From NCBI GenBank assembly GCA_963969595.1, contig OZ018409.1, positions 622,501-686,500 on the forward strand: a stretch of DNA of 64,000 nucleotides, read 5' to 3'. Positions 24,061-35,780 of the stretch are shown in pieces. The notes under the pieces were generated by a model. The model had not been told where the DNA came from. It saw only the letters and a list, made by a program, of their open reading frames with translations, and searched no databases. The DNA comes from Neckera pumila. Its lineage: Eukaryota; Streptophyta; Bryopsida; Hypnales; Neckeraceae. The position numbers were made by a program, and so were the translations under genes. Every line of letters begins with the position of its first letter. Positions within the stretch are counted from its first letter, which is position 1.

Positions 24061-24457
24061 TTGGAACATATATTTAGGAACATGCAATTATTGAAGACAA
24101 ACACTACTAGAAAACTACGTCCGGAACAACAGAAAATCAACTAATTTCTATTGTTTTGTACACTGGAATGTCCATTTTCACTGATTTCTGAATTTTTTGT
24201 TAATGCAAACAAAACAGCTTCCAATTTTCTGTTGATTTGAATAGTGCAATGACCAAATCAACAACTTTTTGTCGAATTTTAATCTTTTTGGAATCTTTTT
24301 GGAATCTTTTGGAATCTTTTGGAATCTTTCAAAATGTTTTTGACACCAAAATTTTGTGCCTTGGGCAATTCAAAGTTCAACACCAAAATTAGAATTTTAA
24401 GTATAACGAATTTTATTTTTCTGACTTAACCATTCAAAAATTCAATGTTTTTTCAAT

Positions 24458-24806
24458 TCAGCAGACTTTGGAGGCCATTTGGACATAGGAAAACAACTTT
24501 TTTCAAACAACTTTCAACTAAGAAAATTTGTGAAATCAAACTAACTTTCACCTCCAAAAATCCGTTTGCAATTTGAAGTCTCCAATCAAAAGTTATGGAC
24601 AGAATTCAGAGAGGATGTTCGAAACATTTTTTTTGATATTTTCGAACATCCTCTCTGATTTTTGTCCATAACTTTTGATAGGAGACTCCAAATTGCGAAC
24701 GGATTTTTGGAGGTGAAAGTTAGTTTGATTTCACAAATTTTCTTAGTTGAAAGTTGTTTGAAAAAAGTTGTTTTCCTATGTCCAAATGGCCTCCAAAGTC
24801 TGCTGA
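24458..24806. repeat. Long hairpin (inverted repeat, arms ~170 bp) inside the CACTA element
   Basis: From tcagcagactttggaggcc to its reverse complement ggcctccaaagtctgctga. The arms are about 95% identical by eye, with a loop of about 12 bases (tttttttgat) near 24,630. A transcript would fold into one long duplex. Confidence 0.9.
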
Positions 24807-24877
24807 TTTTACAAAGAAAATAAAAACTAATGCAAAAACTCTATAATTAAATTTCTACTCATACATGATGCCCTTGG

Positions 24878-25098
24878 TAACGGCCATGGTTCAATGGCTA
24901 AAAACCTTGGACCTCAACCATGAGGTCCAAGGTTCAAAGCCCCATGGCTTCACCTGCCCGCGGGCGGGCTGCCTAGGTGGCCTGCCACGTGTCAGGCTGC
25001 CCGGATTTTTCGGGCAGCTTAAAAAAATTAATTTTAAATTAAAAAATAAATAAATAAAAATAAAAATAAAAATAAAAAAATAAAAATAAAAATAAAAA
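24878..25098 (+). repeat. tRNA-derived SINE inside the CACTA element
   Basis: Near 24,883-24,953 there is a tRNA-like segment: gccatgg at one end pairs with ccatggc at the other, an A-box-like ggttcaatggctaa follows the first, and ggttcaaagcc (B box) precedes the second. Then come a GC-rich body (cgcgggcgggctgcctagg) and an A-rich taaaaataaaaa tail at 25,021-25,098. Tail and Pol III boxes are typical of plant SINEs. I could not fix a target duplication. Confidence 0.7.
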
Positions 25099-25246
25099 CA
25101 CTTTGGAAAAATGTCCGAAACAACAGAATTTGGACAACAGATTTCAGTGTAATTTTGTCCAGTACAACGCGACCGAAACGACTGAATGGACAACGCTTTT
25201 CTGTTGAAAATCTGTTGTTGTGGACATAGTTTTTCTAGTAGTGAAA

Positions 25247-25743
25247 AGAGGTCAAAACAAGCTACATTCAAATAAAACATCCTTGGAGACATTTTATGAA
25301 ACATATTTCAATCATATTAGACGTTAGCTTAAACATTTGGATTTTGTGCCACGTCAGACTCTGTTGAGCCAGGTCAACAAACGCAAAATCATTGGGCTGT
25401 TCCGGAAAAAAAAATTAAAAAATTAAAAAAAAAATTAAAAAAAAAAATTTCCAAAAAAATTTTCCAAAAAAAAAGGGGGCAATAGACGGGGGCTGATGTG
25501 GCAATGACATGGCATCGACATGGCAATTTTTTAAATGACTCAAATCACTACGTTTTTAGGAACGTTTTCATAAAACATGTGTTAAATCCCTCTTGTTTTT
25601 TGTAATTTGAGCATGTTTTTTGCCTGTCAATAGAGACGGATTTTAGTAGACACCATAGTTGACTACCCAAAAACAGGGAAATACAATTTTCTATGTTTTT
25701 TTCTAATGTCCCCCAAAACAAGGTTTTCTTATAGTGTGGCCAT
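25247..25743. mobile_element. Poly-A-rich remnant ending in a second CACTA terminus
   Basis: Bases 25,405-25,475 are A-rich low complexity. The right end, read reversed from 25,740, is CACTATAAGAAAACCTTGTT, another CACTA-type terminus, with an opposing CACTACGTTTTTAGGAACG near 25,547. The two may delimit a ~190-bp element, but the left end is a poor match and no 3-bp duplication is clear. Confidence 0.4.
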
Positions 25744-26227
25744 CAAGGCGCAATGGTTCCAACTGCCTCTGGCGGTTCTTATGGGATTCCCGTTCTTGCA
25801 ACAAGAGAAGCACCGAGCACTTAGAACTTGGAAGGAGAGTACGTACAACTAGTCAGAGGCAAGACGTACAAAGAGTTCCAAAGTCATGAGAACTTCAGGA
25901 GAGGAGGGGTTAGATTCTCAGGAGGACTTCCCAATACCCAAGAATGAAAGTCCAAAACAGAAGTCCTTACGAACAAGAAGATTAAACAGATTGCGGAATA
26001 GAAGAGCGAAAGAGCTTAGTGACAATTGGAGAGATGTGAACAAGTTACCGTATGTAGTTCATGGGGACGGCACCAGTTGTCGTAGCACAGAAAGCACAAA
26101 ATCCTTCTCTAAGGCCTTAATGGACCGTAAAGTGACTCGTGTATCGTTCCGCAGAGAACTCGGTGTAATTCTACTAAGTGGCCGGAATGTAATGAATTGG
26201 TATCCCAAAACAAACCCCAAGTACTAG
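25744..26227 (+). pseudogene. Unrecognised ORF fragment truncated by the CACTA-like end
   Basis: The frame is open from AIKAQWFQLPLAVLMGFPFL through an in-frame TAG (near 25,853) to MRTSGEEGLDSQEDFPIPK at 25,886 and the stop at 26,225-26,227. The C-terminal part is very basic (SLRTRRLNRLRNRRAKELS). Its 5' end abuts the CACTA-like terminus, so it is probably truncated. I do not recognise it. It could belong to the same element as copy A, whose gene points toward it. Confidence 0.35.
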
Positions 26228-27152
26228 TCTAGACCGGATCCAGCTCCAGTAATCCGGAACCGGAATCCCCTTTCCCAATTATATATCCGGTCTAGAGTAT
26301 GTAACTATATGTAATAAATTCAAGTTTAACCTCTGGACCAAGAGAGATCTGCAACTTTGGGCTTCAGGAAGGAAGCTTAACTCCTACCCTCCGAGTTTTA
26401 ACGTATCAGAAGATTCACAATATAAACTTGAAAAGGAAACTTTGACAAGAACAACAAGAAAGAGACCTTCCTCACAACTAGACCGGATGGGCTACGCAGG
26501 CTAGCAGGTCACGCAAGAAAGTCTGGATTCTCCTAACAATTACTACAACAATAGACCACAAGACAATCCACGGTCTAGGTAGAGAAGGGGCGTCAGGAAG
26601 AAATGGGAGAGCTCTAATACTTCTTGACAAAAGCAAGTTCTAATCCTTGCAAGGAAATCCTATTGTATCCTGTCTCACACGCAATCTCTCCAGGGACCGG
26701 ATACTTCCTGTATCTGGGTATCACTTCCTCCTTACCCAAATCTGCACGATCTCACTGCTCTCACAATAACACGGACAAGTGTTAAAAAGTACAACTCATA
26801 GTTGTGAATTGAAAAACTTCAATGGCATTTGCAGAAAACTAGGAATACAAAGTACAAAAAATGCTACCCGGATCAAACCTAAAATCCACCTTTAAACACT
26901 AAACTACCCTCTAAACTCAAAAAGCGCCTAAGGCCAAAAACAGCTAAAGAAATGACACGTTTCATTCCTAACTTCCTGTCAATTTTAGGCAACCTAAGCT
27001 ACAGTCAAAAAGCTTCCACTAAATGTGGATCTTAGATCCTAAAAATCCGGATTCAACTTGAATCCTAACTCCTTTTACACTAAAAATATTCCTATACAAC
27101 TACTTGTCAAAATCTAGGCATGCAGCCCTACAATCACTACCAGAACCTTCAC
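26228..27152. other. Non-coding part of transposon copy A
   Basis: No gene. CCGGAT/ATCCGG-type words are frequent, as throughout copies A and B. An imperfect inverted repeat, tctagaccggat near 26,229 and atccggtctaga near 26,286, frames about 65 bp. Confidence 0.4.
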
Positions 27153-29327
27153 CTACTTTCTAGTCTTCTTAACTGGAGAAAACCCTGCCTTTATTGGTCC
27201 CTTCCGGGTTAAGGGCTTCTTTTTGGTCTGCTATCTGGCCATCTGTTTAGACCAGACTTTGGCCTTCTCTCTGGCAGCCTTCGCCTTTGTTGCTCGGGTC
27301 TCTGCCAGGGCTTGATCGGGACCTGAATACGGTTCAGAATCCTGATCGGATCCAGATTCCTCTTCGTCATCATCGGAATCCTCTTTGTCTTCTTCCTCTT
27401 CCTGAGCCTTGGTGAATTTTTTCTTAGCAGACGGAGGCTCAAGAACCTTTCTCTTATGCGGGACTGGGGCAGGTCTTGCCACCTTGCTCTGAGGTGTTGC
27501 CTCTCCTCCAACCGGTTTCCTGATCAGACCACTACTGGATGAACCGGATGAAGTTCCGCGACCGACTCCAACCTCCGTCTTCACCACGGACTGCATCAGG
27601 GCCGTCATCTTCTCTGCCTCGCCAAACTGCACCTTCTTCCCCGGAGTCTTGGGAGAAGACTTGGAGGGTGAGAGAGTGCTGATATTCTTCGTCTTGGTTC
27701 TCTCCTTTGGAGTAGACCCTCCTGGTCCGGTTGCCGGTTCCGGTCCCTGTGCCTTGGCTGGATCAGGTCCCGTCACCTTCGTAATCTCTAAATCATCATC
27801 CTCCGAAATTGGGTTAGTGACTTTGGTGCTCTCTACTTTGGTCTGCTGCTCCTGACTCGTCTTGGTTTCCTGGTGCTCCTTAAGTATAGGTAAGGTAGGT
27901 TGCTCGTGAGAAGTTTCACCTTTACCCATGTCTTCTGCTGCTGACTACTGAACTGGCTCTTGATCCGGTTTCGGTCTCGGCGCAGGTTCACTGTGAGGAT
28001 TTACCTCACACATCACTTCTCGTAACTGCTCCAGGGTTGACTCCATCTTCTTGTGGTAAGTGATCATCGCCAGTAGAAGCTTCTGGTGCAACTGTCTTTC
28101 CTCCGTCATCACTTGTTGGTCAAACAAGTTAGCCTTATTGACCACTTCACCCGGATGGGTGATGAATTCACGAATTCGGGAAAGGGTGTCCTTCGTCTAC
28201 CTGGAGAACGTCCTCTCCCTCTCCACCTCTTCCGTTTTCTGGCGCAACTCTTGTTTAAGAGTGGCCACTTGGCTGGAAAGCTTCACCAATTCCTCTTTGC
28301 TTTCAGTCTTCTCCTTTTCTTGGTTAAATCGGATTACTCGAGTTAAGGCTTGTTCTGGGTGGGTAGCGCCCACCGTGGTGCAGATGGTCTGCATGGCACC
28401 TTGTACCACCGCGTATCGTTTCTTGAAATCACTCAGATCTCGGATGATCCTGTCCAACGGCTCGTCTCCTCAGACCGGATCGGTATCCTTAGTCTGTTTT
28501 CTCTCTACCGGATCCTTTCCTCTCGTTTCCTCACCCTTATCATCACCCTCACTCTCATCCTTCTCATCATCAGACTCATCTTCATCGTCCTCATTATCTC
28601 CCACATCGGAGAACTCTTCCTCATTTCCAGTCTCCTGATCTAAGTCAGGAACCTCAAACTCTACCAGTGCTGCGGCAGCCTCATATTCTTCCTCTTCTTG
28701 CTTTGTCATTATTTCCTCCAAATGATACAAGTGATAGAGGAATGGACAGATGGCGGAAAGCTTAGCCTTCCCGACATTGTCGACCATTTTCAACACTTGG
28801 TCCTGAATGACCAAACCCCAATCTACTTTCCGGTCTCCTAACAGTGCGCCAAAGATTGTGTTGGCTAGTGTCAAGGAGACCCGGCTTGGCCTTTCCGGGT
28901 TAAGAATGGCCAAGACGTATTGCAACAAATGCCTCTCTCTCTGATTGACGCAATCCGTAACCGCGAACCCATCTTTCTTGCTAATGGGGATCCAAAACTT
29001 ACCCAACGTGAATTGGTGCTTCCGGGATGCGCTACCTTCGCCCTCCCGGTCGAACATGTACACCTTCCTCCACATCTCCGCCGTCCACCTCTTGGGCTTT
29101 GCACGGATCGGGGTCGCGGTCTGAGTCGGTGCTCCAGAACTCAACTCCGTCACTATTGCTTCACTCTGGAAATCCCACGGTTTGATCAGGAAGCCGGCAC
29201 ATCCCATCTGCTCCAAGTCCTCCTTCAGCTCCGCCATCTCCTTGTCATCCTTGGGTAATTGCGGCATCACGTAACGGAGCGAGATGGTCGCTCCCCCGCT
29301 GTGACTTGCGGCCATATCTCCTCTCAT
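27153..29327 (-). pseudogene. Transposon-type protein, copy A (Transposase_32-like domain plus coiled coil)
   Basis: A single frame of 725 codons without a frameshift, but with stops at 28,470, 28,197, 27,945 and 27,231. The first ~200 residues (PQLPKDDKEMAELKEDLEQM, then KRWTAEMWRKVYMFDREGEG, NTIFGALLGDRKVDWGLV and FLYHLYHLEEIM) align with copy B at 34,560-35,210 and weakly with E1/E2. The motif is like the plant Transposase_32 family, which is my best guess, not a certainty. Then follow a long acidic run (DEDESDDEKDESEGDDKGE), a coiled coil (VKLSSQVATLKQELRQKTEE), a Pro/Thr/Ser-rich segment and a basic C-terminus. No catalytic motif recognised. Start at 29,327, or the next Met at 29,315. 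Confidence 0.55.
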
Positions 29328-30040
29328 TCAGATGGAACCGGTCTACTGTCGGGTATTGGTAAGACTAGTGATCCTTACAGCTCACTCTCTCTCTTCTTTC
29401 AGCTGGAAAGTATTAACTCTAAGCTCGGACTCTAACAGCCTTCTCTCTCGCTCAATAACCTTCGAGCACTCTCGTCTGCAGTCTGTCAATCTCAAAACCC
29501 CAATACTACCGCTCAGACCGGAAATCAGTAATCACATACGTTATACAATTCTCTGTCAGGGCAGGAAATCACAAGTGACCAACCTCTGGACAGATAGGAC
29601 CTAAAAGAACCAATCCCAGCAGCTCTTAGTAATTATCCTAATTAAGGCTTTGCCCATTAATCCTGCCCATTTAGGATTCCCGTTAACTAATGATTAGAAC
29701 GTTCCCGTTGTTCCCTAGGGTTAAGTAAGTCACCGTTGGATGCCGGTTTCCTGTTATCCCTTTCCTGATCCAGTCTAAGCAAACTCGAATTCCGGTTCCT
29801 TGTTTCCAGTACATTTAGTTAGCCTTTACACTAATTCCTGATCAGTCCATTTCCGATTTCCGGTTCTAAACATTAGACGGTCTATAACTATCTAAAAATC
29901 AAAAAAATTTACTACTAAGAAGAATATTATTCCTTCATTTATATTTTAATATAGTAAAACCAGATTTTCATGTTCCGATACCAGTAAAGCCAGCAGAATT
30001 CACAAGCACAAGTGACGTGCGGTTGTCGAGGTCAATGTGT
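29328..30040. other. 5' flank of copy A
   Basis: No gene. CCGGTT/CCGGAT-rich, presumably the promoter and terminal region of copy A. The end of A lies somewhere between 29,880 and 29,960, where the composition turns AT-rich. I could not define the terminus. Confidence 0.35.
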
Positions 30041-31077
30041 GAGACTAGATTCTACAATGGACAATATTAACCACCATCTAAAGCACGTGGTGGATAGCAT
30101 ATGGCATGCATTGCAGAAGGAGTGGGAGTTTGAGGGGTTTGAGCATAAATCCGATGAAATGTTTGAAAAAGCAGTGACGAAGTTCATGAGGAACCGCAAA
30201 ATGCAATTGAAGTACAAGTTCAAGAAAAGTGTGGATGGTTTGAAGCCAGACACGGTGAGCCCCTCTCATTGGTCAAAGATTAAATACATCATGAAGCAAT
30301 CAGAGAATGATAGCACATCATCAGCGTACACAAATTTTACTGCAAAAGGAAAACAGAAAATGGAGGACAAGTCCGGTGAAATCTTGGAGCCGAGGCTTCT
30401 TTTAGAGGTAAGATCGGAAGGCTATCCAAGTAAGGGAAGTGGACCTTGTTGGGTTCGCTTTAGAATTTTGAAAAATCTGATGAATTTGTTCCACATCGTT
30501 TCAACATTCTGTGAGGAAGAAGTAGTGCAACACCGAAGTAGGTAGACGTGCACGTTGTTGTCATCCTTTAGAAGCCGAATAAGTCTTTATGAGTTTTGCT
30601 TATGCAATTATGAAACTGCCCAGTGGAGATGGGTAGGCATATTGGAGGAGGTGCATGTAGGTGAGACCAATGTGGTTTGGTCTTCCTGGAAGTGTGATTG
30701 ACCAAAAATATGTTTCTATGGAGTTGTGATTTTGTTTGTTCAGGAAGGCATATTGTGGATATTTTTTATTTGTTGTTGCAGGGCCCGAAAAAAGTGAATG
30801 AAAGAAGAGAGAAGATGTAAATACCGTGAGTGGACCCACTGTTTTTGACCAAGAAGAAGTCAATGCACAAATTGACAGTCTGCAAACTGAACTTTGTCGA
30901 TTGCAGAAGTCAAGAGAGGTAAAACTGAGGTTTTTGATGTACTGTCCGGGATGTAATTTGAATTGAATGTGTGGATGGCTACTTCATACAGAAACTGACT
31001 AGTATCATTTACGTAGCATGAGTATTTGTTGAATTTTGTAAGAGAGGTAATGCATTGGTGGACCCGGGGAGATCACT

Positions 31078-32020
31078 CCTCATAATTTAAGGTATACACC
31101 TGAGTTAAGGGGGTATTTGGTGTGGGGCTATTTACCTTCATTGTTGTATTTAAAGTGATCCTATTTTTACATAAAAGCTACCAGAGGCATATTTTCAGTA
31201 CCCTATGATTTTTTATAAATTCTTTCATGCCAATTTTATAATTGGCCTATTTTACATATAAAATATATGTATCCAATTTTTTCATACACATATACAATAA
31301 ACACCATAAACAAATATTTTTCATTTGTATTTAATTTTGTTGATATATGCAATGCCATGGTACAAGTGTAAATTTCAGATAACAAATAAGAATGTGCAAT
31401 GCAACCTTAGTTTTGTAAATTCTATGCCATGTATTCCAAACAACCTTTTATAGAGAGGGACAAGCAACATGAGCCAAACATCAAACATTCATGACATTAA
31501 AACTATGAAAAGCATCAAGTAATCCAATATGAAAAGTTATATTCACATAAGAACATGACAAGCTAGGAGAACATATATTCAATCTGAATATATGCATTTG
31601 CAATGGCTTAGGATCCAATTTATTCATATACATGATAACTTGCATTAAAATCATAGCCTAACATAATTATATATCCAAAACTGCCCAACTATTCTAGATA
31701 CAACATTCTATAATAATTTCCTTAAAACCTTAACTCCAATAAGCATTAAAAAAACAATTCATAATATAATAAATAGAAAGAATAGTATAAACAACTTTTC
31801 CAATTTTAACATACTTTATACTTGTATTTCTTTCACCCAATTTCAAGAAGCTTAGTCCATACTTTAATAATAACATTATATGTTAACCTTAAAGATACAA
31901 AATAAAAATATTTGGAAATGACAATCATAAGATCAAGCAATTAAAATTAATATAAAATAACCAACATTCTGTTAATATGGAAGAAGACAATTAAATAATA
32001 TAAGAATTCCCTAATAGAAT
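31078..32020. other. AT-rich left arm of the 14-kb element
   Basis: No gene. Very AT-rich, without clear internal repeats. Confidence 0.4.
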
Positions 32021-32323
32021 TTATTTTGTTACAACAACAAAATTGTTAAGAGAAGTTGCATCCTCTTGATCTAATGAAAAAATTTTAGAATTTGCATTAT
32101 AAGTTAAAGTTACTGTTGAAATTATAGAATCAACATCTATCCATTTGTGGTCTGAATGGTCATATTTATATTTCAAATGTCCAGGGGCCTTGCTAAACCA
32201 ATTAAGTAGTACCATAGCAGAGGGTGAAGAAATACCTTTCTTGTTCTTGGTTTGAACAGGTCGGTTCATGAGGTCAATTGGCTGTCTAGATAGGCCCCAC
32301 TTTGTCCCAACTCGTCTTCTCAT
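32021..32323 (-). pseudogene. Probable C-terminal piece of the 14-kb element transposase
   Basis: 100-residue open frame (MRRRVGTKWGLSRQPIDLMN to NNFVVVTK) on the same strand as the transposase and directly beyond the copy B insertion. Removing copy B would bring it next to the basic end at 35,780-35,800 (TIKFALKR). No independent start or promoter seen. Joining is inferred from position, strand and amino-acid composition. Confidence 0.45.
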
Positions 32324-32334
32324 TTTTTGAACCC

Positions 32335-35300
32335 GTCCAATCCACCAAGTTCCTTCATTTACACCCTTAAGTATACTAGAAGGGTCCCAATTTGTGCACC
32401 TTGCCCCCTATCGCAGCACAGGGCAAGCAATTTCCCAGTTATACTACCAAAAAACACTTTAAAGTATAACGAAATGACTCTAAAGATCGAACCCGCAAGA
32501 TTCTGTAAAGTAGATAGCCTTATTTGGTCTCTAAGCTAAGTCAGTACCTATATTTCCTCTTCCGGTTCAAACACAACAACCGAAAACACAACAACACCCA
32601 AAACTACAATCAGACCCTTTCTTACTTCTCCGATCCGGTCCAATTTTCGATCGGGTCTAATCAACTCACATCCGCTCTTACTACTACCCGGTTTAGTTTT
32701 ACCTCTGTTTCACCATCAAAGGGATCGCCCTTTGTTTTTGAGAGTGGCAGGTCCGCCGCTCCTTCCGTGAATTATAGTGGCTGAAGACCCACTTCGTCTT
32801 TCTCCAATTCTCTACACTAATCCGGACCCGGTTTGATCCTTCACAGCAACCCAGAAAACTCTCCGGATCACCGGTCACACAAAGACCCCCCGTACAATCC
32901 TTCCATACTACAACGACCGTAGCGCCATGTTCCGTCTGTATGAAGCCAGGTGGCTGCAAGTAAACCCGTCCGTTCCAACATCCACTAAAGTTCTTCCGTT
33001 TGCCCACTAAGGCGGCGAGATCTCTCAGGAGATCGGACACTCAACCAGATTTCACATCCAGGAGTTTTAGCATGACTAAGGAATCCCTCCCTATCCGCCT
33101 AGCCTAACAACGGCTGTCTCGCCCGGAATTCTAAACTCTAGAGCTGCTGAGGAACTGGAATCCACTCCCAACGCTTTCGCAACCCGCTCACCTGCACATA
33201 AGATCAAAACAAACACCCCAAAGGGAGAAATCACACCCACGCTAGCATGCGCCTTCCTAACTCTTCACCACACAACCCTGCTACACACGGGAGAGACACA
33301 CAACAAGAGGCCAAGAGAAGACGTACACAAAAATGAGGTGAAAAAAACTCCCAGCTCCCAAGCGGGGGCTGATTTATATACAACTTGGTTACAAAGCAAA
33401 AAGGGACCTGGAAATCCGCGCTGGACATCCGGACCCAATCCTAACTGGCCAGATTGGATAGTCATCCGACCCGGTCCTAACTGGCCAGACCGGATAAACA
33501 TCCGACCCGGTCCTAACTATTTTATAAATATTTTACATTTCTAACTAACTTCCTAACCTACTCTCCAATTCCCCCGCCCAACATAGGACTCCTAGGTTCC
33601 TCGGGCAATTGATTGAAGACGTCTACCAAGTTCCGGCTCCGCTCCCCAGCAGCTGGATCTAGAAGATCTGATCCGGGCGACGAATCTATCTGAATTGGTT
33701 GCTCCGGCCCAGGTCTCCGGTGACTCTTCCTTGACTCGAGTGTCTGATCCTTGCGCTCACCCGGATTCGATCCTCCTGCTAGAGACAAATCCGGCATCAA
33801 AATGTCTGAGAGGTGGATTTCCCGGGAGAATAAAGACCCGTTCAGCTTCTGACTGCTGACGTCCATCCGGTCGGCCGCCTCTCGTGCTGCCACTAAGGAT
33901 GCTTCCACCCGATCGATGAAGTCGCTGAGGATCCAAACTATCCGGGAATCGGATACCTTCTTCTCCCCGTGCACCCCTTTGTCAGATAAGGCCGCCTTGA
34001 CTGCGGCGGATCCGGACTCTCCAAAAGTGTCCTTCACCGACTCAGCTACCTTCCGAGTTGCCTCCGCCATCTCCCGGACTACTGCCTTGTCTTCCCTGAG
34101 GGTGACCATGTCCGCCCTCAGAGTGTCGACTTCCTCCTGAAGCCGACGGATCTCTGTTTCCTGTTTCCGGTTCTCTTCCGGATTGGCCAGGAATTGCCCC
34201 ACGTTACCCGGCAATTCACTATCAACTGGTGCCCCAACTAGCTCCACGATAGTGGTCAGAGCCCTCCGCTTGACCTCCCAGTCCACCCGTATCCCGGCCA
34301 AGACAACCGTTAACTGGTTGAACGGGTCGGTCGGATCCTCAAGATCCGGCATCTCTACCTCTGGTCCATGTTCTGGTGTGGACCGGGGGTTCGAGGGGGT
34401 TCTTCTCTTCTGAGGAGGCGTCGTCTTCTGACGCTTCCTCTGTCAGAGCGGCTCCTCCTCTTCTTCCTCTTCTATCTTGAGTTCGGATCCGGTCTGCTCC
34501 TCCACCTCGTCATCCGAACCCGACTCTCCATACTTCAGGATCGACTCCTAAACACTCCACGTCTTCTCCTCAGTCTGAGTGAGGAGTTGGTTCCGCTGGT
34601 AGAGGTGGAAAAGGTAGGGACTCAAAGGAGTGGCCCTACTCTTTCTGATCCTCGTCACCAGTTGGGACACCAGATCGGAAAAGATCCGGGCCCAGTTCAC
34701 CTTCCGTTCCCCGCTCAGGGAACCAAAAATGGTGTTGCCGAGGGTCACTGTCACCCTCGTCGGCTTCTCCGGGTGGACGATCGGAACCAGGAACTGGAGG
34801 AGGTTACGATGCCGGTCGCTCTTACAATCTGCGACCGCGTACCCGTCCTTGTTACCCGGCTCCCCATGAAACTTGTCATGGATGAACTCGTCCTTTCGTC
34901 CGGCCATACCGGAACCTCCCATCCGGAAGTTGTAAACTTCCCTCCACCGTTCTTCTTCCTATTTGGTCGGGCGGCCCCGGAGAGTGTTGTCGAACTCGTT
35001 CGACACCTTGCACTTGATCTCCCTCACCATCCGCTCCTCCCGAAATCCCCAGGGTTTATCCATCAGGACGAGGCATCCCATGGCGTTGAGGTCCTCCATC
35101 AGCTCAGCCCGGGCCGGTTTCTCCATAGGAATGACCGGAACTATCTTCCGGAGCTTGACGTCGGAGGAGGAACTGGATATGCCCGGCCTGGTTCTACGCA
35201 GCTGAGGCATGGACACTAAACAACCGATGGACCCTTACCGATCGTTACCTCACCCTCTCCTAGTCGCACGTCCCGTTCCTCACTTCCTCTCGTCCGATCT

Positions 35301-35780
35301 CAATCGGAAAGCACTCACAAAACCTGCAACCCACACGTTCTTTACTCTTCCTACACTCTTAGACATACCCAGCCAGAAGCGCACATACATACAACAGCTC
35401 TGGCGCGGACGGAGGCGTAAAAGCGCTCAAGGTCAGCTCCAGAGCTCGAGGGGAGTAAAGGAGTGAAAATGAGGACGACCAGCCTTTATATACTCTCAGG
35501 ACCCCTGGCACGTCATCATGACCTTTTTCGGTCCGGTCCTCTCTCGATCCCGTCCAACCCTAATCCGCTTTGTGGTGAAATCCGGATATGATTCCGCTCC
35601 TAAATACTAACATTCTGACCGGATCAGATACAGTTTTCTCCTTACTGGATTAGCGTTGCCAATCTGTAGTTTCCTTTTGCCCTTCTAACCGGATACGGAT
35701 CCTAATTACCTGTTTCCGTTCCATTATTTAGACAATCAGAAGATAACCAAAAATTCCGGTTGCGACACCCCCTTTTTCTT
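32335..35780 (-). mobile_element. Nested transposon copy B
   Basis: A CCGGAT-rich block of about 3.4 kb inside the transposase of the 14-kb element, homologous to copy A at protein level. Boundaries are approximate: the transposase frame resumes near 35,780 (plus strand ...gacaccccctttttc) and the AT-rich element sequence resumes left of 32,335. I see neither LTRs nor convincing inverted repeats, so the class is open. Bases 32,335-33,557 and 35,217-35,700 hold no gene. At 33,426-33,520 a ~37-bp unit (catccgacccggtcctaact) repeats about 2.5 times. Confidence 0.5.
33558..35210 (-). pseudogene. Transposon-type protein, copy B, three in-frame stops
   Basis: One frame of 551 codons, no frameshift, stops at 34,959, 34,548 and 34,443. 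ATG 35,210 (MPQLRRTRPGISSSSSDVK) is the first true ATG. It aligns with copy A: AELMEDLNAMGCLVLMDKPW against AELKEDLEQMGCAGFLIKPW, and VTVTLGNTIFGSLSGERKVN against VSLTLANTIFGALLGDRKVD. The C-terminal half is a coiled coil (QETEIRRLQEEVDTLRADMV) followed by a Ser/Pro-rich tail. It is shorter than A and lacks A's long acidic middle. Function unknown; same family guess as A. Confidence 0.55.

Larger units (their letters stand above)
24102..25243. mobile_element. Non-autonomous CACTA (En/Spm) element, complete
   Basis: The ends are CACTACTAGAAAACTACGTC (left) and, reversed, CACTACTAGAAAAACTATGT (right). The outermost 13 bases match, which is the classical CACTA terminus. It is flanked by the 3-bp duplication AAA (24,099-24,101 and 25,244-25,246). 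Length 1,142 bp, with no transposase. Subterminal parts on both sides carry repeated 'acaacag', 'tgtcca' and 'ctgttg' motifs. It contains a long hairpin and a SINE, listed separately. It would need a transposase from elsewhere to move. Confidence 0.9.

Noticed and set aside
34368..35219. Long plus-strand ORF opposite copy B
   Set aside because: Shadow of the GC-rich minus-strand gene, which shows homology to copy A; this frame does not.
32335..35780. Copy B as an LTR retrotransposon
   Set aside because: No direct terminal repeats, primer-binding site, or reverse transcriptase/integrase motif seen.
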